Shown one piece after another: positions 9,167 through 17,964 of a DNA stretch of 40,778 nucleotides. Made by a program: the position numbers and the translations under genes. The notes under the pieces are model-generated. The model made no database searches. It was not told the origin of the DNA and saw nothing but the letters and a program-made list of their open reading frames with translations. This stretch comes from Victivallaceae bacterium (lineage in GTDB: Bacteria; Verrucomicrobiota; Lentisphaeria; Victivallales; Victivallaceae): positions 1 through 40,778 of the forward strand of contig JAEDIJ010000016.1 of NCBI GenBank assembly GCA_016292515.1. The letters run 5' to 3'. How positions within the stretch are numbered: position 1 is the first letter of the stretch; the number at the start of each line of letters is the position of its first letter.

Positions 9167-9208
9167 AAAAAGCACCTTAAAGCGCGACAAGTTGCGCTTC
9201 GGGGTGCT
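9167..9208 (-). terminator. Intrinsic terminator wrapped around the miaA stop codon
   Basis: On the minus strand, AGCACC (9208-9203) pairs with GGTGCT (9176-9171) and, inside it, AAGCGC (9199-9194 complement) pairs with GCGCTT (9085-type arm at 9185-9180). A T-run follows. The TAA of miaA (9179-9177) lies between the inner and outer descending arms, so the last codons of miaA form the ascending arms. Confidence 0.75.
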
Positions 9209-10034
9209 GATGGCGGAACCAGGTGCGCTGACGGCGCGCGTACTGGCTGGTCGACGTGACGATGCTTTCCAATAATTTTCCGCGGTCGATCTTGCCCGCG
9301 AGATATTCGCCGATCGCGCGGTAGCCGATCGCCTGATGCGCCGTCGGCGTATCAAGAAGTCCTTGAGAAAGAGCGATTTGCGCCTCCTCTATCCACCCCG
9401 ATGCCAACATCTTTTTTGCCCGGGCTTCGATCCTTTGGCGCAAAGTTTCCGGCGGCATTTCCAGCCGGTAGGCTTCCGCATCGTAACGCAACGCCCCCTG
9501 CCCTTGTTGCAAGTCGAGGATCGACTTGCCGGCAAGCAGCCGCACTTCCAACGCGCGGATCAATTTGCGACGGCAGAGTTTCCACTTTTCAAGTCCTTTG
9601 GGATCAAGCGTTTCCATTTCTTTTACAAGCAGAGGATATCCGGCGTCGGAATCGTATTTTTCATCCAGTTCCCGACGCAATGCGGCATCGCCCGGCAGAT
9701 CGTCCAGACCGCGCAGAAGCGCTTTGAGATAAAACCCCGTGCCGCCGCAGACAATGGGCAATTTTCCTCTTGCGGCGACATCGGAGATCGCGGCGTCGGC
9801 AAGTTCGCAGTAGCGGTAGACGTCGATCTTTTCCGCGATCGGGAAACAGCCGACGAGGTGATGAGGCACGCGAAGTCTATCATTTTCAGAGGGTTGCGCC
9901 GTGCCGATCTCCAAGCCGCGGTAGAGTTGCATCGAGTCGGCGGAAACGATCTCTCCGCCGCGCTCTTTTGCCATTTTCAACGCCATTTCGCTCTTGCCGG
10001 AAGCGGTCGGGCCCATAATGACGACGATCTTCAC
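9177..10034 (-). CDS. miaA: tRNA dimethylallyltransferase
   Basis: MiaA transfers a dimethylallyl group to N6 of A37 in tRNAs that read codons starting with U, the first step towards ms2i6A. The protein (285 aa) has the P-loop GPTASGKS (residues 8-15), the DSMQLYRGLEIGTA substrate motif, GGTGFYLKALLRGL, and the C-terminal SQYARRQRTWFRHQ motif typical of MiaA. It starts with GTG, which overlaps the TGA of the SNF2 gene as GTGA, so translation is coupled to that gene. Its stop codon sits inside the terminator hairpin at 9167-9208. Confidence 0.97.
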   Translation of the reverse strand: MKIVVIMGPTASGKSEMALKMAKERGGEIVSADSMQLYRGLEIGTAQPSENDRLRVPHHLVGCFPIAEKIDVYRYCELADAAISDVAARGKLPIVCGGTGFYLKALLRGLDDLPGDAALRRELDEKYDSDAGYPLLVKEMETLDPKGLEKWKLCRRKLIRALEVRLLAGKSILDLQQGQGALRYDAEAYRLEMPPETLRQRIEARAKKMLASGWIEEAQIALSQGLLDTPTAHQAIGYRAIGEYLAGKIDRGKLLESIVTSTSQYARRQRTWFRHQHPEAQLVAL

Positions 10035-13000
10035 GATTGCGCGTCCTCCAACAGGAAACGCAGTTCTTCGAGCGAAAGATCGGCACTTCCCGGCGCTTCG
10101 ACCAGTTGATCGAAAAGTTTGCGCTTACGCCCCTGCAATTCCAGAATTTTTTCCTCGACCGAGTCGCGGACGACGAGTTTGATTGTCGTCACGCACCGCG
10201 TCTGACCGATGCGGTGCGTCCGGTCGGCGGCCTGCAATTCGACGGCGGGATTCCACCACGGGTCGTAGATGATGACGCGGTCGGCGGAAGTGAGATTCAA
10301 TCCCGTGCCGCCCGCTTTGAGACTCAAAAGAAATAGCGGGATGTCGGGATTGTTGTTGAAGTGATCGACGTGCTGTTGCCGTTTCGTCGTCGCGCCGTCG
10401 AGGTACTCAAAGCGGATATTTTCCGCTTCAAGCGCGGGGATAAGCGACTGCAAAAGCGTCGTGAACTGGCTGAAAAGCAAGACCTTGTGACTGCTGTCAA
10501 AGTTTTCGTGAAGCAATTCCGTCAGCAACTCCTGCTTGGCGGAGGAAACGTTCTTTCCGCTGCCGTCGGGCAGCAATGCGGGATTGCAGCACACCTGACG
10601 CAGACGCAGCAAAGTGGTGAAAATCGCCGTATTGCCGCGGGCGTCGTCTTTTTTGCACCGCGCAAGGATGCGCCGCCCCTCGGCGAGCACGTCATCGTAG
10701 AGTTTTTTCTGATCGGGGGCAAAGTCGCAGTAGAGCGTCAATTCGCTCTTTTGCGGCAGATCGGATGCGACTTCACTTTTGGTGCGCCGCTTGCAGAAAG
10801 GCTTAACGCGCAACGCGAGATCGGCACTCAACTCGTCATTCGTCGCGATATCGGCGTAACGGCGGCGGAATTCCGGCAAGGTGCCGAGCATTCCCGGTTG
10901 AAGAAAATCCATCACGCTCCACAAGTCCTCCGGAGAATTTTCCAGCGGCGTGCCGGTCAGTACGATCCGGTGACGCCCTTTCAGATGCTTGCAGTTTTTC
11001 GCATTGCCGGAACCGGGATTTTTGATGTGCTGCGCCTCGTCGAGGACGATGTATTCAAACTGCGTTTTCGCCAAATCCTCGCGGCTCAACCGCGCCGCCG
11101 CGTAAGAGAGGATCAGCAAATTGCATTTGAGTTCTTTTTTGAGCAACGCGCCGCGCTCCGCGCCGATCGGCGCGGCGACGGTGAAATCGGGGACGAAACG
11201 GCGCGCCTCGCGCTCCCAGTTGACGACGAGCGAAGCGGGGCAGACGATCAACGCCGGCGCGCCGCCGCGTTTGAGCCGCGAAGCGAGCAAGGCGAGCAGT
11301 TGCACCGTTTTGCCGAGCCCCATTTCGTCAGCGAGCAAGGGATTGTAGTTGCGGTCGCACATCCATTGGAGGAAACCGACGCCCTCTTTCTGATAATCGC
11401 GCAACTCGCCCGCGAAACAAAATTCGGGTGCGGCGGCGATCAGCGGCACGTCGCTTTTCATCATCGAAGCGGACAATGCGCCGGGAATTTCGCGCGTCAG
11501 CGCGAGAAAATAATCGAAATGACAGCGCGGCAATTCAAACGTCTGCGCGAAATCGTTGCGGTCGCGCACGACCGACGGCAACGCGCGGAAAAGCCTGCCC
11601 GCGGCATCGCCGATGCGCAGGATTTGTCCGCGCTCCGAAACGACGTAATCCCCGTGGATCGCGGCGCAATCGGCGATATCTTTCCAGACGAAATGCTCTC
11701 CCGCACCGACGATGTCGTAATGCAAAATGTAACCGTCGTCAAGTTCTTTCTGCAACGAAAACTGAATTTGGATATCCGGCAAACCGTCTCCGCCGCGGCA
11801 GAGTTTGCCGAGCGTCGCGCCGAGCGCGATCTGCGGGTAGCGCGCAAGGTAGTCCGGCAAAACGTGGTCGAGGAAAAATCCCGCCTGCCCCCACTGGGCG
11901 GAGCAATCCAGTTTCGCCTCGTTGCCGACAAACTGAAAGCCGAAAAGTTCAAGTGCCGTCTCAAACTGATTTTCCAGTTCGCGGTCGCGCTTGTAGAAAA
12001 ATCTGCCGTTCCTCCCGAGCGAACCCGTGTGCATCGGCAACAACTGATCGTCGTAGAGATAACGCACTTGAAGCAGCAATGCGCCGTCGGCGATTTTGCC
12101 GTCGAGCAAAATCTGCGGCGGCACGACTTTCGGCTCCGGAGAACGCATCGGGATGACGGGAAAAGGGAAATGCGCAAGATACTCCTCCCGCGTCGTGTTT
12201 TCGGGGACGCGGTGTGCGCTTGATCGGAAAAAATTGCGTAAAAAGGTGATCTCGCAGGTCGCCGGGATGAAAAAGTATTCTCCGTCGCGGCCGAGCCAGC
12301 ACCCGGCGCGCCCCGCGACGACTTTGACGCTTCCGGCGGCGATCGCCGCGCCGCCGACCATAAATCCGGGGTGAAGCGTCGCGCCCGAAGTCAACAGTAC
12401 CGGCATCGCGTGTTCGCCGTGGACGATGAGCGGCTTGCCGTCTTTGAAAAAGCGGGGGAAGTCGATCAAGGTATGAAAAAATTCCGCCGTCGCTTCGGCG
12501 TCGAGCGTCACGTGACCGCCGCACACTTCGCCGTTGACCGCGAGGAAGCGGATGATCTGCTGCTCCTGCAAGGAAAAGTTCTCATAACGGAGCGTGACAC
12601 TCAAATTTTTGTCGAAATAAAGTTTGCGCAAGTTATTGAGATTGCCCAGATACTTGCGGTTGCCCTCGCCGTAAAGCGCGACGGCGAGCGTGACGTTTTC
12701 CCACTTGCTGGGAACGTGCGGAAAATTGCTGTACGCCTCGATTTCCAGATAAGCCTTGGGCAAACGGCAACGCGCGGCGAGTTTGGCAAAATCCTCCCGC
12801 TTCATCCCGGCGTAATAACTCGGCGGCGGCTCGACGAGCCGTCGGCGCGCGGCGATGCTCCCCGCGTACATCACGAGCGCGGCGCCGTGACTGCAAAGCG
12901 GCATTTCGTCGCGGCAAGTACAACGCGATGTCGCCTCGTCGCCGGTCTCGACCGCCGTTTCGACCGGCGCGCCGGAAAGATTGGCGAAACGGCCGCAGAG

Positions 13001-13120
13001 ACGATTCTCCTGATCGCGCCAGGCACCGAGGAGAAAATGATTTTTCAGCAGTTGTTTCGCCGCTTTGAGATTCGCCTCGCCGCAACGCCTGATCAACCGG
13101 TCTTCAAAACTTGATTTCAT
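10031..13120 (-). CDS. SWIM zinc-finger SNF2 family helicase
   Basis: This 1029-aa DNA-dependent ATPase of the SNF2/Rad54 superfamily begins with a SWIM zinc finger (C67, C69, C76, H78; pattern CxCx6CxH). The two RecA-like helicase domains are in the second half: motif I is ADEMGLGKT, motif II is DEAQ, motif III is LTGTPLEN, and the C-terminal lobe ends with the SNF2 signature around RTHRIGQT. The middle region is long and poorly conserved, as in bacterial SWIM-SNF2 proteins, whose roles are mostly unproven (DNA repair or transcription recycling are inferred). It is the first gene of a two-gene unit with miaA and has its own promoter at 13157-13186. Confidence 0.93.
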   Translation of the reverse strand: MKSSFEDRLIRRCGEANLKAAKQLLKNHFLLGAWRDQENRLCGRFANLSGAPVETAVETGDEATSRCTCRDEMPLCSHGAALVMYAGSIAARRRLVEPPPSYYAGMKREDFAKLAARCRLPKAYLEIEAYSNFPHVPSKWENVTLAVALYGEGNRKYLGNLNNLRKLYFDKNLSVTLRYENFSLQEQQIIRFLAVNGEVCGGHVTLDAEATAEFFHTLIDFPRFFKDGKPLIVHGEHAMPVLLTSGATLHPGFMVGGAAIAAGSVKVVAGRAGCWLGRDGEYFFIPATCEITFLRNFFRSSAHRVPENTTREEYLAHFPFPVIPMRSPEPKVVPPQILLDGKIADGALLLQVRYLYDDQLLPMHTGSLGRNGRFFYKRDRELENQFETALELFGFQFVGNEAKLDCSAQWGQAGFFLDHVLPDYLARYPQIALGATLGKLCRGGDGLPDIQIQFSLQKELDDGYILHYDIVGAGEHFVWKDIADCAAIHGDYVVSERGQILRIGDAAGRLFRALPSVVRDRNDFAQTFELPRCHFDYFLALTREIPGALSASMMKSDVPLIAAAPEFCFAGELRDYQKEGVGFLQWMCDRNYNPLLADEMGLGKTVQLLALLASRLKRGGAPALIVCPASLVVNWEREARRFVPDFTVAAPIGAERGALLKKELKCNLLILSYAAARLSREDLAKTQFEYIVLDEAQHIKNPGSGNAKNCKHLKGRHRIVLTGTPLENSPEDLWSVMDFLQPGMLGTLPEFRRRYADIATNDELSADLALRVKPFCKRRTKSEVASDLPQKSELTLYCDFAPDQKKLYDDVLAEGRRILARCKKDDARGNTAIFTTLLRLRQVCCNPALLPDGSGKNVSSAKQELLTELLHENFDSSHKVLLFSQFTTLLQSLIPALEAENIRFEYLDGATTKRQQHVDHFNNNPDIPLFLLSLKAGGTGLNLTSADRVIIYDPWWNPAVELQAADRTHRIGQTRCVTTIKLVVRDSVEEKILELQGRKRKLFDQLVEAPGSADLSLEELRFLLEDAQS

Positions 13121-13156
13121 AACATTTTCCGCAAAAAATCAACAATGCAATTTATT

Positions 13157-13186
13157 AACATAGCACAACAACGAGGATTTTTCCAA
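13157..13186 (-). promoter_or_regulatory. Promoter of the SNF2-miaA unit
   Basis: On the minus strand, TTGGAA (13186-13181) and TATGTT (13162-13157) are separated by 18 bp. It is back to back with the cupin operon promoter, and only 7 bp separate the two -35 elements. Confidence 0.5.
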
Positions 13187-13193
13187 ACAAGGA

Positions 13194-13222
13194 TTGAAAA
13201 ATTCGCGCGCGCAAGGTATATT
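13194..13222 (+). promoter_or_regulatory. Promoter of the cupin-lysA-tsaB operon
   Basis: TTGAAA (13194-13199) and TATATT (13217-13222) are separated by 17 bp. No other promoter or terminator is obvious between here and 17356, so the six genes downstream are probably one operon. Confidence 0.75.
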
Positions 13223-13268
13223 TTATTTAAGCACGTTTCATTTCAACAATTGTTTTTGAGGTAATTTG

Positions 13269-13628
13269 ATGATCCGTCATTCCAATGAATACCGGCTCGA
13301 CCTCCGCGAAGAAATGCGCGGCGGCGTCGGCACGGTCAAAATCGAACACCTGTGGGAACCCGGCAAGGAAATGCTCTCGGCGACGCGGCTGTGCAGCCGT
13401 ATCACACTTGCCCCCGGCAACTCGATCGGTTTCCACCGTCACGACCAGGAGGAGGAAATTTTTTTCATCCTTTCCGGCACCGCCGAAGCCGACGACAACG
13501 GCAAAACCGAAATCCTCCGCGCCGGCGACACGCTGCTCACCGGCAACGGCGCGGGCCACGCGATCAAAAACGTCGGTAAAGACGATCTCGTCCTGATGGC
13601 TTTCATCGGCAAGTACCCGGAGAAATAA
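13269..13628 (+). CDS. Small cupin-domain protein
   Basis: The protein (119 aa) is a single-domain cupin beta-barrel. GFHRHDQEEEIFFILSG is the first cupin motif with its two histidines and glutamate as likely metal ligands, and AGDTLLTGNGAGHAIKN is the second. Such proteins bind a metal and often a sugar or small metabolite, and the function cannot be deduced from the sequence. The ATG at 13269 is preceded by GAGG at suitable spacing. It heads the operon and lies 3 bp before lysA, but no link to lysine synthesis is known. Confidence 0.85.
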   Translation: MIRHSNEYRLDLREEMRGGVGTVKIEHLWEPGKEMLSATRLCSRITLAPGNSIGFHRHDQEEEIFFILSGTAEADDNGKTEILRAGDTLLTGNGAGHAIKNVGKDDLVLMAFIGKYPEK

Positions 13629-13631
13629 ACG

Positions 13632-14846
13632 ATGATTTCCGATTCCACCTTGACGGCACTTGCCCGAAAATACGGGACGCCGCTTTTTGTCTACGACGCC
13701 GACCGCATCGCGGCGCGTTACCGCGACCTCTTTGATTTCATCCCCTGCGACCGGCTCAAAATCCAGTACGCGCTCAAAGCGAACTACCAGATCGGCATTT
13801 TGAAAACGCTCCTCGCGCAGGGCGCCGGCATCGACGCCGTCAGCCCCGCCGAAGTCGAACTTGCCCTGCAACTCGGCTTCCCCAAAGAGCGCATCATCTA
13901 CACCGCCAACAATATGTCCGACGCCGGATTTGAAAAAGTACGGCAGACCGGGGTATTGATGAATATCGGTTCGCTCTCGCGGCTGCGCAAGATCGCCCGC
14001 GACCACAAGGGAATGAAACTTTGTCTGCGTTTCAACCCCGACGTCTGCGACGGCGACAGCATCCACACGATGACGGCGGGCGCGCTGACGAAATTCGGCA
14101 TCCTGCTCGACGATCTTGAAGAAGTCAAATCGCTCGTGAAAGCGGGGGATCTCCACGTCGTCGGACTGCACGAGCATACGGGCAGCGGTCTTCAACACGC
14201 GGAATCGGTCTACGCCGCGATGGACAAACTGATGTCGATCGCGACGCGGGAAAACTTCCCCGAACTTGAAATGCTCGATTTCGGCGGCGGTTTCAAAGTC
14301 CCCTACAAGCCGGACGAAGCGGAGATTGACTACGTCGCGATGGGCAAAGTCATCGCCGAAAAATTCGCGCGCTTCTGCGAAAATTACGGCAGGAAGCTCG
14401 ATCTCCTCTTTGAACCGGGCAAATTCCTCGTCGCGCAGTCGGGGCACCTCGTCGTCGAAGTCAACACGATCAAGCACAACCGCGAACGGTTGATCGCGGG
14501 ATGCGATTCGGGATTTCCCCAGCTCATCCGCCCGATGCTCTACGGGGCGTACCACCGGATCGACAACCTCTCCAATCCCGACGGCAAAAAACTCTGTTAC
14601 GACGTCTGCGGCAACATCTGCGAGACCGGCGACCGCTTCGCCGAACAGCGCGAAGTGCCGGAGATACGGGAATACGATCTTCTGGCGATCCGCAACGCGG
14701 GCGCATACTGTTACTCGATGGGCGGAGTCTACAACCTGCGCCCGATGCCGGCGGAAGTGGTCGTTTCCGACGGCAAGGTGATCGCCGAACGCAAACGTTT
14801 GAGCGACACTGAACTCATCGATCAGATCTTGAAGGAGTGCCGATAA
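13632..14846 (+). CDS. lysA: Diaminopimelate decarboxylase
   Basis: LysA is a PLP enzyme that decarboxylates meso-diaminopimelate to L-lysine, the last lysine step. The protein (404 aa) has the fold-III PLP barrel with K49 in YALKAN as the Schiff-base lysine. It has HEHTGSG (180-186), the GGG phosphate-binding loop in LDFGGGF (215-221) and EPGKFL (261-266). The C-terminal domain contributes C330, E331 and D334 in CGNICETGD and the NAGAYCYSM motif, which complete the active site in LysA dimers. Ornithine and carboxynorspermidine decarboxylases share the fold, but these motifs favour LysA. The stop codon abuts the ATG of tsaB. Confidence 0.93.
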   Translation: MISDSTLTALARKYGTPLFVYDADRIAARYRDLFDFIPCDRLKIQYALKANYQIGILKTLLAQGAGIDAVSPAEVELALQLGFPKERIIYTANNMSDAGFEKVRQTGVLMNIGSLSRLRKIARDHKGMKLCLRFNPDVCDGDSIHTMTAGALTKFGILLDDLEEVKSLVKAGDLHVVGLHEHTGSGLQHAESVYAAMDKLMSIATRENFPELEMLDFGGGFKVPYKPDEAEIDYVAMGKVIAEKFARFCENYGRKLDLLFEPGKFLVAQSGHLVVEVNTIKHNRERLIAGCDSGFPQLIRPMLYGAYHRIDNLSNPDGKKLCYDVCGNICETGDRFAEQREVPEIREYDLLAIRNAGAYCYSMGGVYNLRPMPAEVVVSDGKVIAERKRLSDTELIDQILKECR

Positions 14847-15500
14847 ATGATTTGCGCCGTTTTGAATCCCGAACCGGACGGCATCGCGCTGACCGTCCTC
14901 AAAGATGACGCCGTTCTCATCGACGCCCATACTGAAATGTACGGCAGAGAGGCCGCCGCATTGCCCGGTTTCATCACGGGGAAACTCGCCGGAAACGCCT
15001 TGTTGCTCGACGATGTCGATCAGTGGAGCGTCGGCACAGGGCCCGGAAGTTTCACCGCGCTCCGCATGGTCGCCGCGCTCGTTTCCGGCTGGTGCTTCGG
15101 CAAAAAGAACGTGGTCTGCCGCGGAGTGCCGGGCGCGGTCGCACTCGGTTGCGGTGCGCCGCAAAGCGACCGCATCGGCGCGCTCTACGACGGACGCAAT
15201 CACGAATTGCTCTATTTCGGCTTGAAACGCGAAAACGGCGCCGCCGTCCCGACAGGAGAAACGCACGTGCTCAACGCAACGGAAGCAGAAACGTTTTTCG
15301 CCGACCACAAGGACGAGGCTTTCGTCTGCTACAAGCACGATCTTGAAGCGGTCAAGGCGATCCTCCCCCCGGACGTCGGCGTCGTCCCGGTCGAAAAAGC
15401 CGATACCGCCGCGTTGGCGCGCAATACAAGCATCGCATTTGACAACGATCTCACCAAATTAGTTTATATCCGCCCCGCTGTCTACACCAATCTCAAATAA
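14847..15500 (+). CDS. tsaB: tRNA threonylcarbamoyladenosine protein TsaB
   Basis: TsaB is the inactive ASKHA-fold scaffold that, with TsaD and TsaE, transfers threonylcarbamoyl to A37 of ANN-decoding tRNAs. The hallmark is VGTGPGSFTALRM at residues 62-74 (family GPGSFTGLR). The protein is 217 aa, close to the family norm, and its C-terminal half is diverged. The ATG follows the lysA stop directly. tsaC, tsaD and tsaE are not in this window, although two other tRNA genes (miaA, metG) are. Confidence 0.88.
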   Translation: MICAVLNPEPDGIALTVLKDDAVLIDAHTEMYGREAAALPGFITGKLAGNALLLDDVDQWSVGTGPGSFTALRMVAALVSGWCFGKKNVVCRGVPGAVALGCGAPQSDRIGALYDGRNHELLYFGLKRENGAAVPTGETHVLNATEAETFFADHKDEAFVCYKHDLEAVKAILPPDVGVVPVEKADTAALARNTSIAFDNDLTKLVYIRPAVYTNLK

Positions 15501-15515
15501 AAGGAATTGCTGATC

Positions 15516-15980
15516 ATGAGCGAAATTCACCTGACGCGGCCTGACTGGGATCACTATTTCATGGACATCGCCCACGTCGCGGCGGCACGCAGCAACTGCT
15601 CGCGCCGGCAGGTGGCGGCGGTGCTGGTGCGCGACCGCCGGATCATTTCGACCGGTTACAACGGCACGCCGCGCGGCATCCGCAACTGCTGTGACGGCGG
15701 CTGTCCGCGCTGCAACTCCGATACGCCCTCCGGTCACGATCTTTCGGCGTGTCTTTGCAGTCACGCCGAGGAAAACGCGATCGTCCAGGCGGCTTATCAC
15801 GGCATTGCGGTCAAAGGTTCGACGATCTACACGACATTCAGTCCCTGTCTGCAATGCGCCAAAATGATCATCAACGCCGGCATCGTCGAAGTGGTCTATC
15901 ATCAGCACTACTCGATCGACGACGTTTCGATGAAACTCCTCAACGAAGCGGGCATCATCGTCCGCGGGATGGGGGAGTAA
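15516..15980 (+). CDS. dCMP/cytidine deaminase-family protein (ComEB-like)
   Basis: This zinc-dependent deaminase (154 aa) has HAEENAI (H83 ligand, E85 proton shuttle) and PCLQC (C111, C114 ligands). The extended GYNGTPRGIRNC segment with nearby cysteines is typical of deoxycytidylate deaminases, which turn dCMP into dUMP for thymidylate synthesis. Many such proteins are allosterically controlled by dCTP and dTTP, but I cannot tell whether this one is. The ATG at 15516 has AAAGGAA nine bases upstream; an in-frame TTG at 15507 overlaps that site and is less likely. The next gene starts 3 bp past the stop. Confidence 0.9.
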   Translation: MSEIHLTRPDWDHYFMDIAHVAAARSNCSRRQVAAVLVRDRRIISTGYNGTPRGIRNCCDGGCPRCNSDTPSGHDLSACLCSHAEENAIVQAAYHGIAVKGSTIYTTFSPCLQCAKMIINAGIVEVVYHQHYSIDDVSMKLLNEAGIIVRGMGE

Positions 15981-15982
15981 CG

Positions 15983-16456
15983 ATGGCGGACGTCCTGTCG
16001 CTCGGCGAAGCCGTCGCCTACCGCGGTCAACTCAAAGCGCAGGGCAAAACGCTTGTCGTCACCAACGGCTGTTTCGACATCCTGCACCGCGGTCACGCGA
16101 GTTATCTCGCCGAAGCGCGCAAACTCGGCGACGCGCTCCTCGTACTGGTCAATTCCGACGCTTCCGTGCGCGCGCTCAAAGGGCCCTCGCGCCCCGTCAA
16201 CGCGGAAAACGACCGCGCCTATTTGCTCACGCAACTCAAAGCGGTCGACAAAGCGGTGATTTTCGACGGCAGCCGCTGCGACAAAGAACTTGCCGCGCTC
16301 GCGCCCGACGTCTACGCCAAAGCGGGTGATTACTCTTTGGAAAAACTCGACGCTTCCGAGCGTGCCGCGCTGGAAAAGAATCAGGTCAAAATCGTTTTCA
16401 TGCCCTTTGTCAGCGGATTTTCCACGACCAACGTCATCGAAAAGATGAAAAGGTGA
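15983..16456 (+). CDS. rfaE2: D-glycero-beta-D-manno-heptose 1-phosphate adenylyltransferase
   Basis: The protein (157 aa) is the stand-alone nucleotidyltransferase corresponding to the C-terminal half of HldE. It adenylates heptose-1-phosphate to ADP-heptose for the LPS inner core. TNGCFDILHRGH carries the HxGH motif (H35, H38) of the cytidylyltransferase fold, and the end reads FSTTNVIEKMKR, the usual I/STT block near the C-terminus. The ATG follows GGGGGAG overlapping the deaminase end. The kinase half (HldE N-domain or HldA) is not in the window. Its presence is the best evidence here for an LPS-bearing outer membrane. Confidence 0.93.
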   Translation: MADVLSLGEAVAYRGQLKAQGKTLVVTNGCFDILHRGHASYLAEARKLGDALLVLVNSDASVRALKGPSRPVNAENDRAYLLTQLKAVDKAVIFDGSRCDKELAALAPDVYAKAGDYSLEKLDASERAALEKNQVKIVFMPFVSGFSTTNVIEKMKR

Positions 16457-16459
16457 TCT

Positions 16460-17356
16460 GTGTTTTACGCCATCGACCGGTTGCCCGCTTTTTCAGTGGC
16501 GGAGGAATCCGCCCGCGCCGGAAACGTCCCGTCATCCGCGTTGAAAACTCTGAAAATCCTCTACGAAAAAATCGCAGACGACGACAAACTTGCCGCCCTC
16601 ACCGTTGAATGTTGCAACGCCATTTCCTGCGGCAGAGGCAAAATCGACTGCGGCAGGGCGTTTTTTTCCCCCGTCGATCTGAAAAAATTTCACACACTGC
16701 TCATTTTTCTCTCGTATCCGGCGGCAAAAGCGAATTTTGCCCGCGCAAAGTATGCAAAAAGCGACTTTGAGGAAGTCTGGCGCGACCTCGGTCATTGGGC
16801 GCAGTTTTATCTCGACCTTTACGGCGAAGTGCGCTTTGACGACAATGTTTTCGGCTGGTATTTTCATCACGTCGCGGCGCAACTTGTCCAGTTGGGGAGA
16901 TTGCAGTTTCAACTGCCCGATTTCTATCGGGAGGAGGTTGATTTGTCGCCTTACGTCGCCAAGGGCGATCCCGTCATCGACCTGCACATCTACGCGGGGG
17001 AGCCGCTTACGCCGGACGCCTGCCGGGAATCTTTGCACAAACTCCAACTCTGGCTCAAACGTTACCAAAAAAATTACGATTACCGCGCCGTCATCAGCGA
17101 CTCGTGGATCTTCGACCCCGCTTTGGATGGATTTCTGCCGCAAAAGAGCAACATCCGCGAAGTCTGGAAACTGGGAAAACTGATCCCGACGCGGCACGAA
17201 TCGGATGTTTTGTGGCGCATTTTCGCCGGACGCGATCCCGAAAGCGTCGCCGAAAAAAATCCGTTTCAGCAAAAAGTGCTGGATTTCTACCGCAACGGCG
17301 GCAAACTTCACTACGGATATCTCGTCATTCCGCGCGAAAATGCGGAAAAATTCTAA
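16460..17356 (+). CDS. GNAT_C-type acyltransferase-domain protein
   Basis: The 298-aa protein resembles the two-domain acyltransferase family made of an N-terminal helical NAT_N-like part and a C-terminal GNAT-like part. Supporting features are the helical first 120 residues, VFGWYFHHVAAQLVQLGRLQFQL in the middle (quoted in part: GWYFHHVAA, then LGRLQF), and DLHIYAGEPLTPDACRESL followed by DSWIFDPAL near the C-terminal half (partly quoted as LHIYAGEPL and SWIFDPAL). The substrate is unknown. The start is GTG, with AAAAGG upstream, 3 bp after the rfaE2 stop. The stop overlaps that of the convergent adenine deaminase fragment by 4 bp. No signal peptide or membrane segment is visible. Confidence 0.65.
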   Translation: MFYAIDRLPAFSVAEESARAGNVPSSALKTLKILYEKIADDDKLAALTVECCNAISCGRGKIDCGRAFFSPVDLKKFHTLLIFLSYPAAKANFARAKYAKSDFEEVWRDLGHWAQFYLDLYGEVRFDDNVFGWYFHHVAAQLVQLGRLQFQLPDFYREEVDLSPYVAKGDPVIDLHIYAGEPLTPDACRESLHKLQLWLKRYQKNYDYRAVISDSWIFDPALDGFLPQKSNIREVWKLGKLIPTRHESDVLWRIFAGRDPESVAEKNPFQQKVLDFYRNGGKLHYGYLVIPRENAEKF

Positions 17357-17964
17357 TCGAAATAAAGCGGCACGAACTCAAATTTTTCGCCGTCAAACAA
17401 CCCTTTGTCGGTCAATTTCAGACTGGGGATAACGGGCAAGGCGAAAAAAGAGAGCGTCGTCAGCGGCTCCGGCAATGTGACGCCGAGACGCGTCTTTGCC
17501 GCGATTTTGAGTTCACGATCCTGCGCCGCGACGATTTCCGCCGGCTGCGTACTCATCAACCCCCCGACGGGAAGCGGCATCGCCGCGAGAATTTCTCCGT
17601 CGAGCACGGCGACGGCGCCACCGCCTATTTTCTGCAATGCCGAGGCGGCGAAACGCATCGACGCGTCGTCTTTGCCTAGTATCAGCAAATTATGGGAGTC
17701 GTGGGCGATCGTCGTTGCGAACGCGCCGCGCACGATCCCCGTGCCGGAAACATAGCCGTAAGCGATATTGCCGTTTTTGCCGTGCCGCTCGATGACGGCG
17801 AGCCGGGCGATGCCGCAAGAGGAAAGTTCCGCGACGGGAACGACACGGTGCTCCGTCACGAGTTGACCGGGGACAATGCCGATCACGCGCGCTTTTCCGT
17901 TTTCGGGCGGCGGCGGAAAGGCGAATTTTTTCAAATCGGGCAATTTAACGGAATTTGAGACCAT
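17353..17964 (-). CDS. Adenine deaminase, C-terminal part (separate frame)
   Basis: This 203-aa reading frame matches the C-terminal domain of adenine deaminase. It starts NSVKLPDL and contains GYVSGTGIVRGAFATTIAHD followed by SHNLLILG, whose histidines belong to the active-site region of the Ade family, then GGLMSTQP. It overlaps the upstream catalytic half by 20 bases in the +1 frame, and its ATG lies inside the upstream gene's conserved KNG codons. It could be made separately by re-initiation, or joined by a frameshift, or the split may be a mutation or sequencing error. Alone it lacks the amidohydrolase barrel and is unlikely to be active. Confidence 0.8.
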   Translation of the reverse strand: MVSNSVKLPDLKKFAFPPPPENGKARVIGIVPGQLVTEHRVVPVAELSSCGIARLAVIERHGKNGNIAYGYVSGTGIVRGAFATTIAHDSHNLLILGKDDASMRFAASALQKIGGGAVAVLDGEILAAMPLPVGGLMSTQPAEIVAAQDRELKIAAKTRLGVTLPEPLTTLSFFALPVIPSLKLTDKGLFDGEKFEFVPLYFD

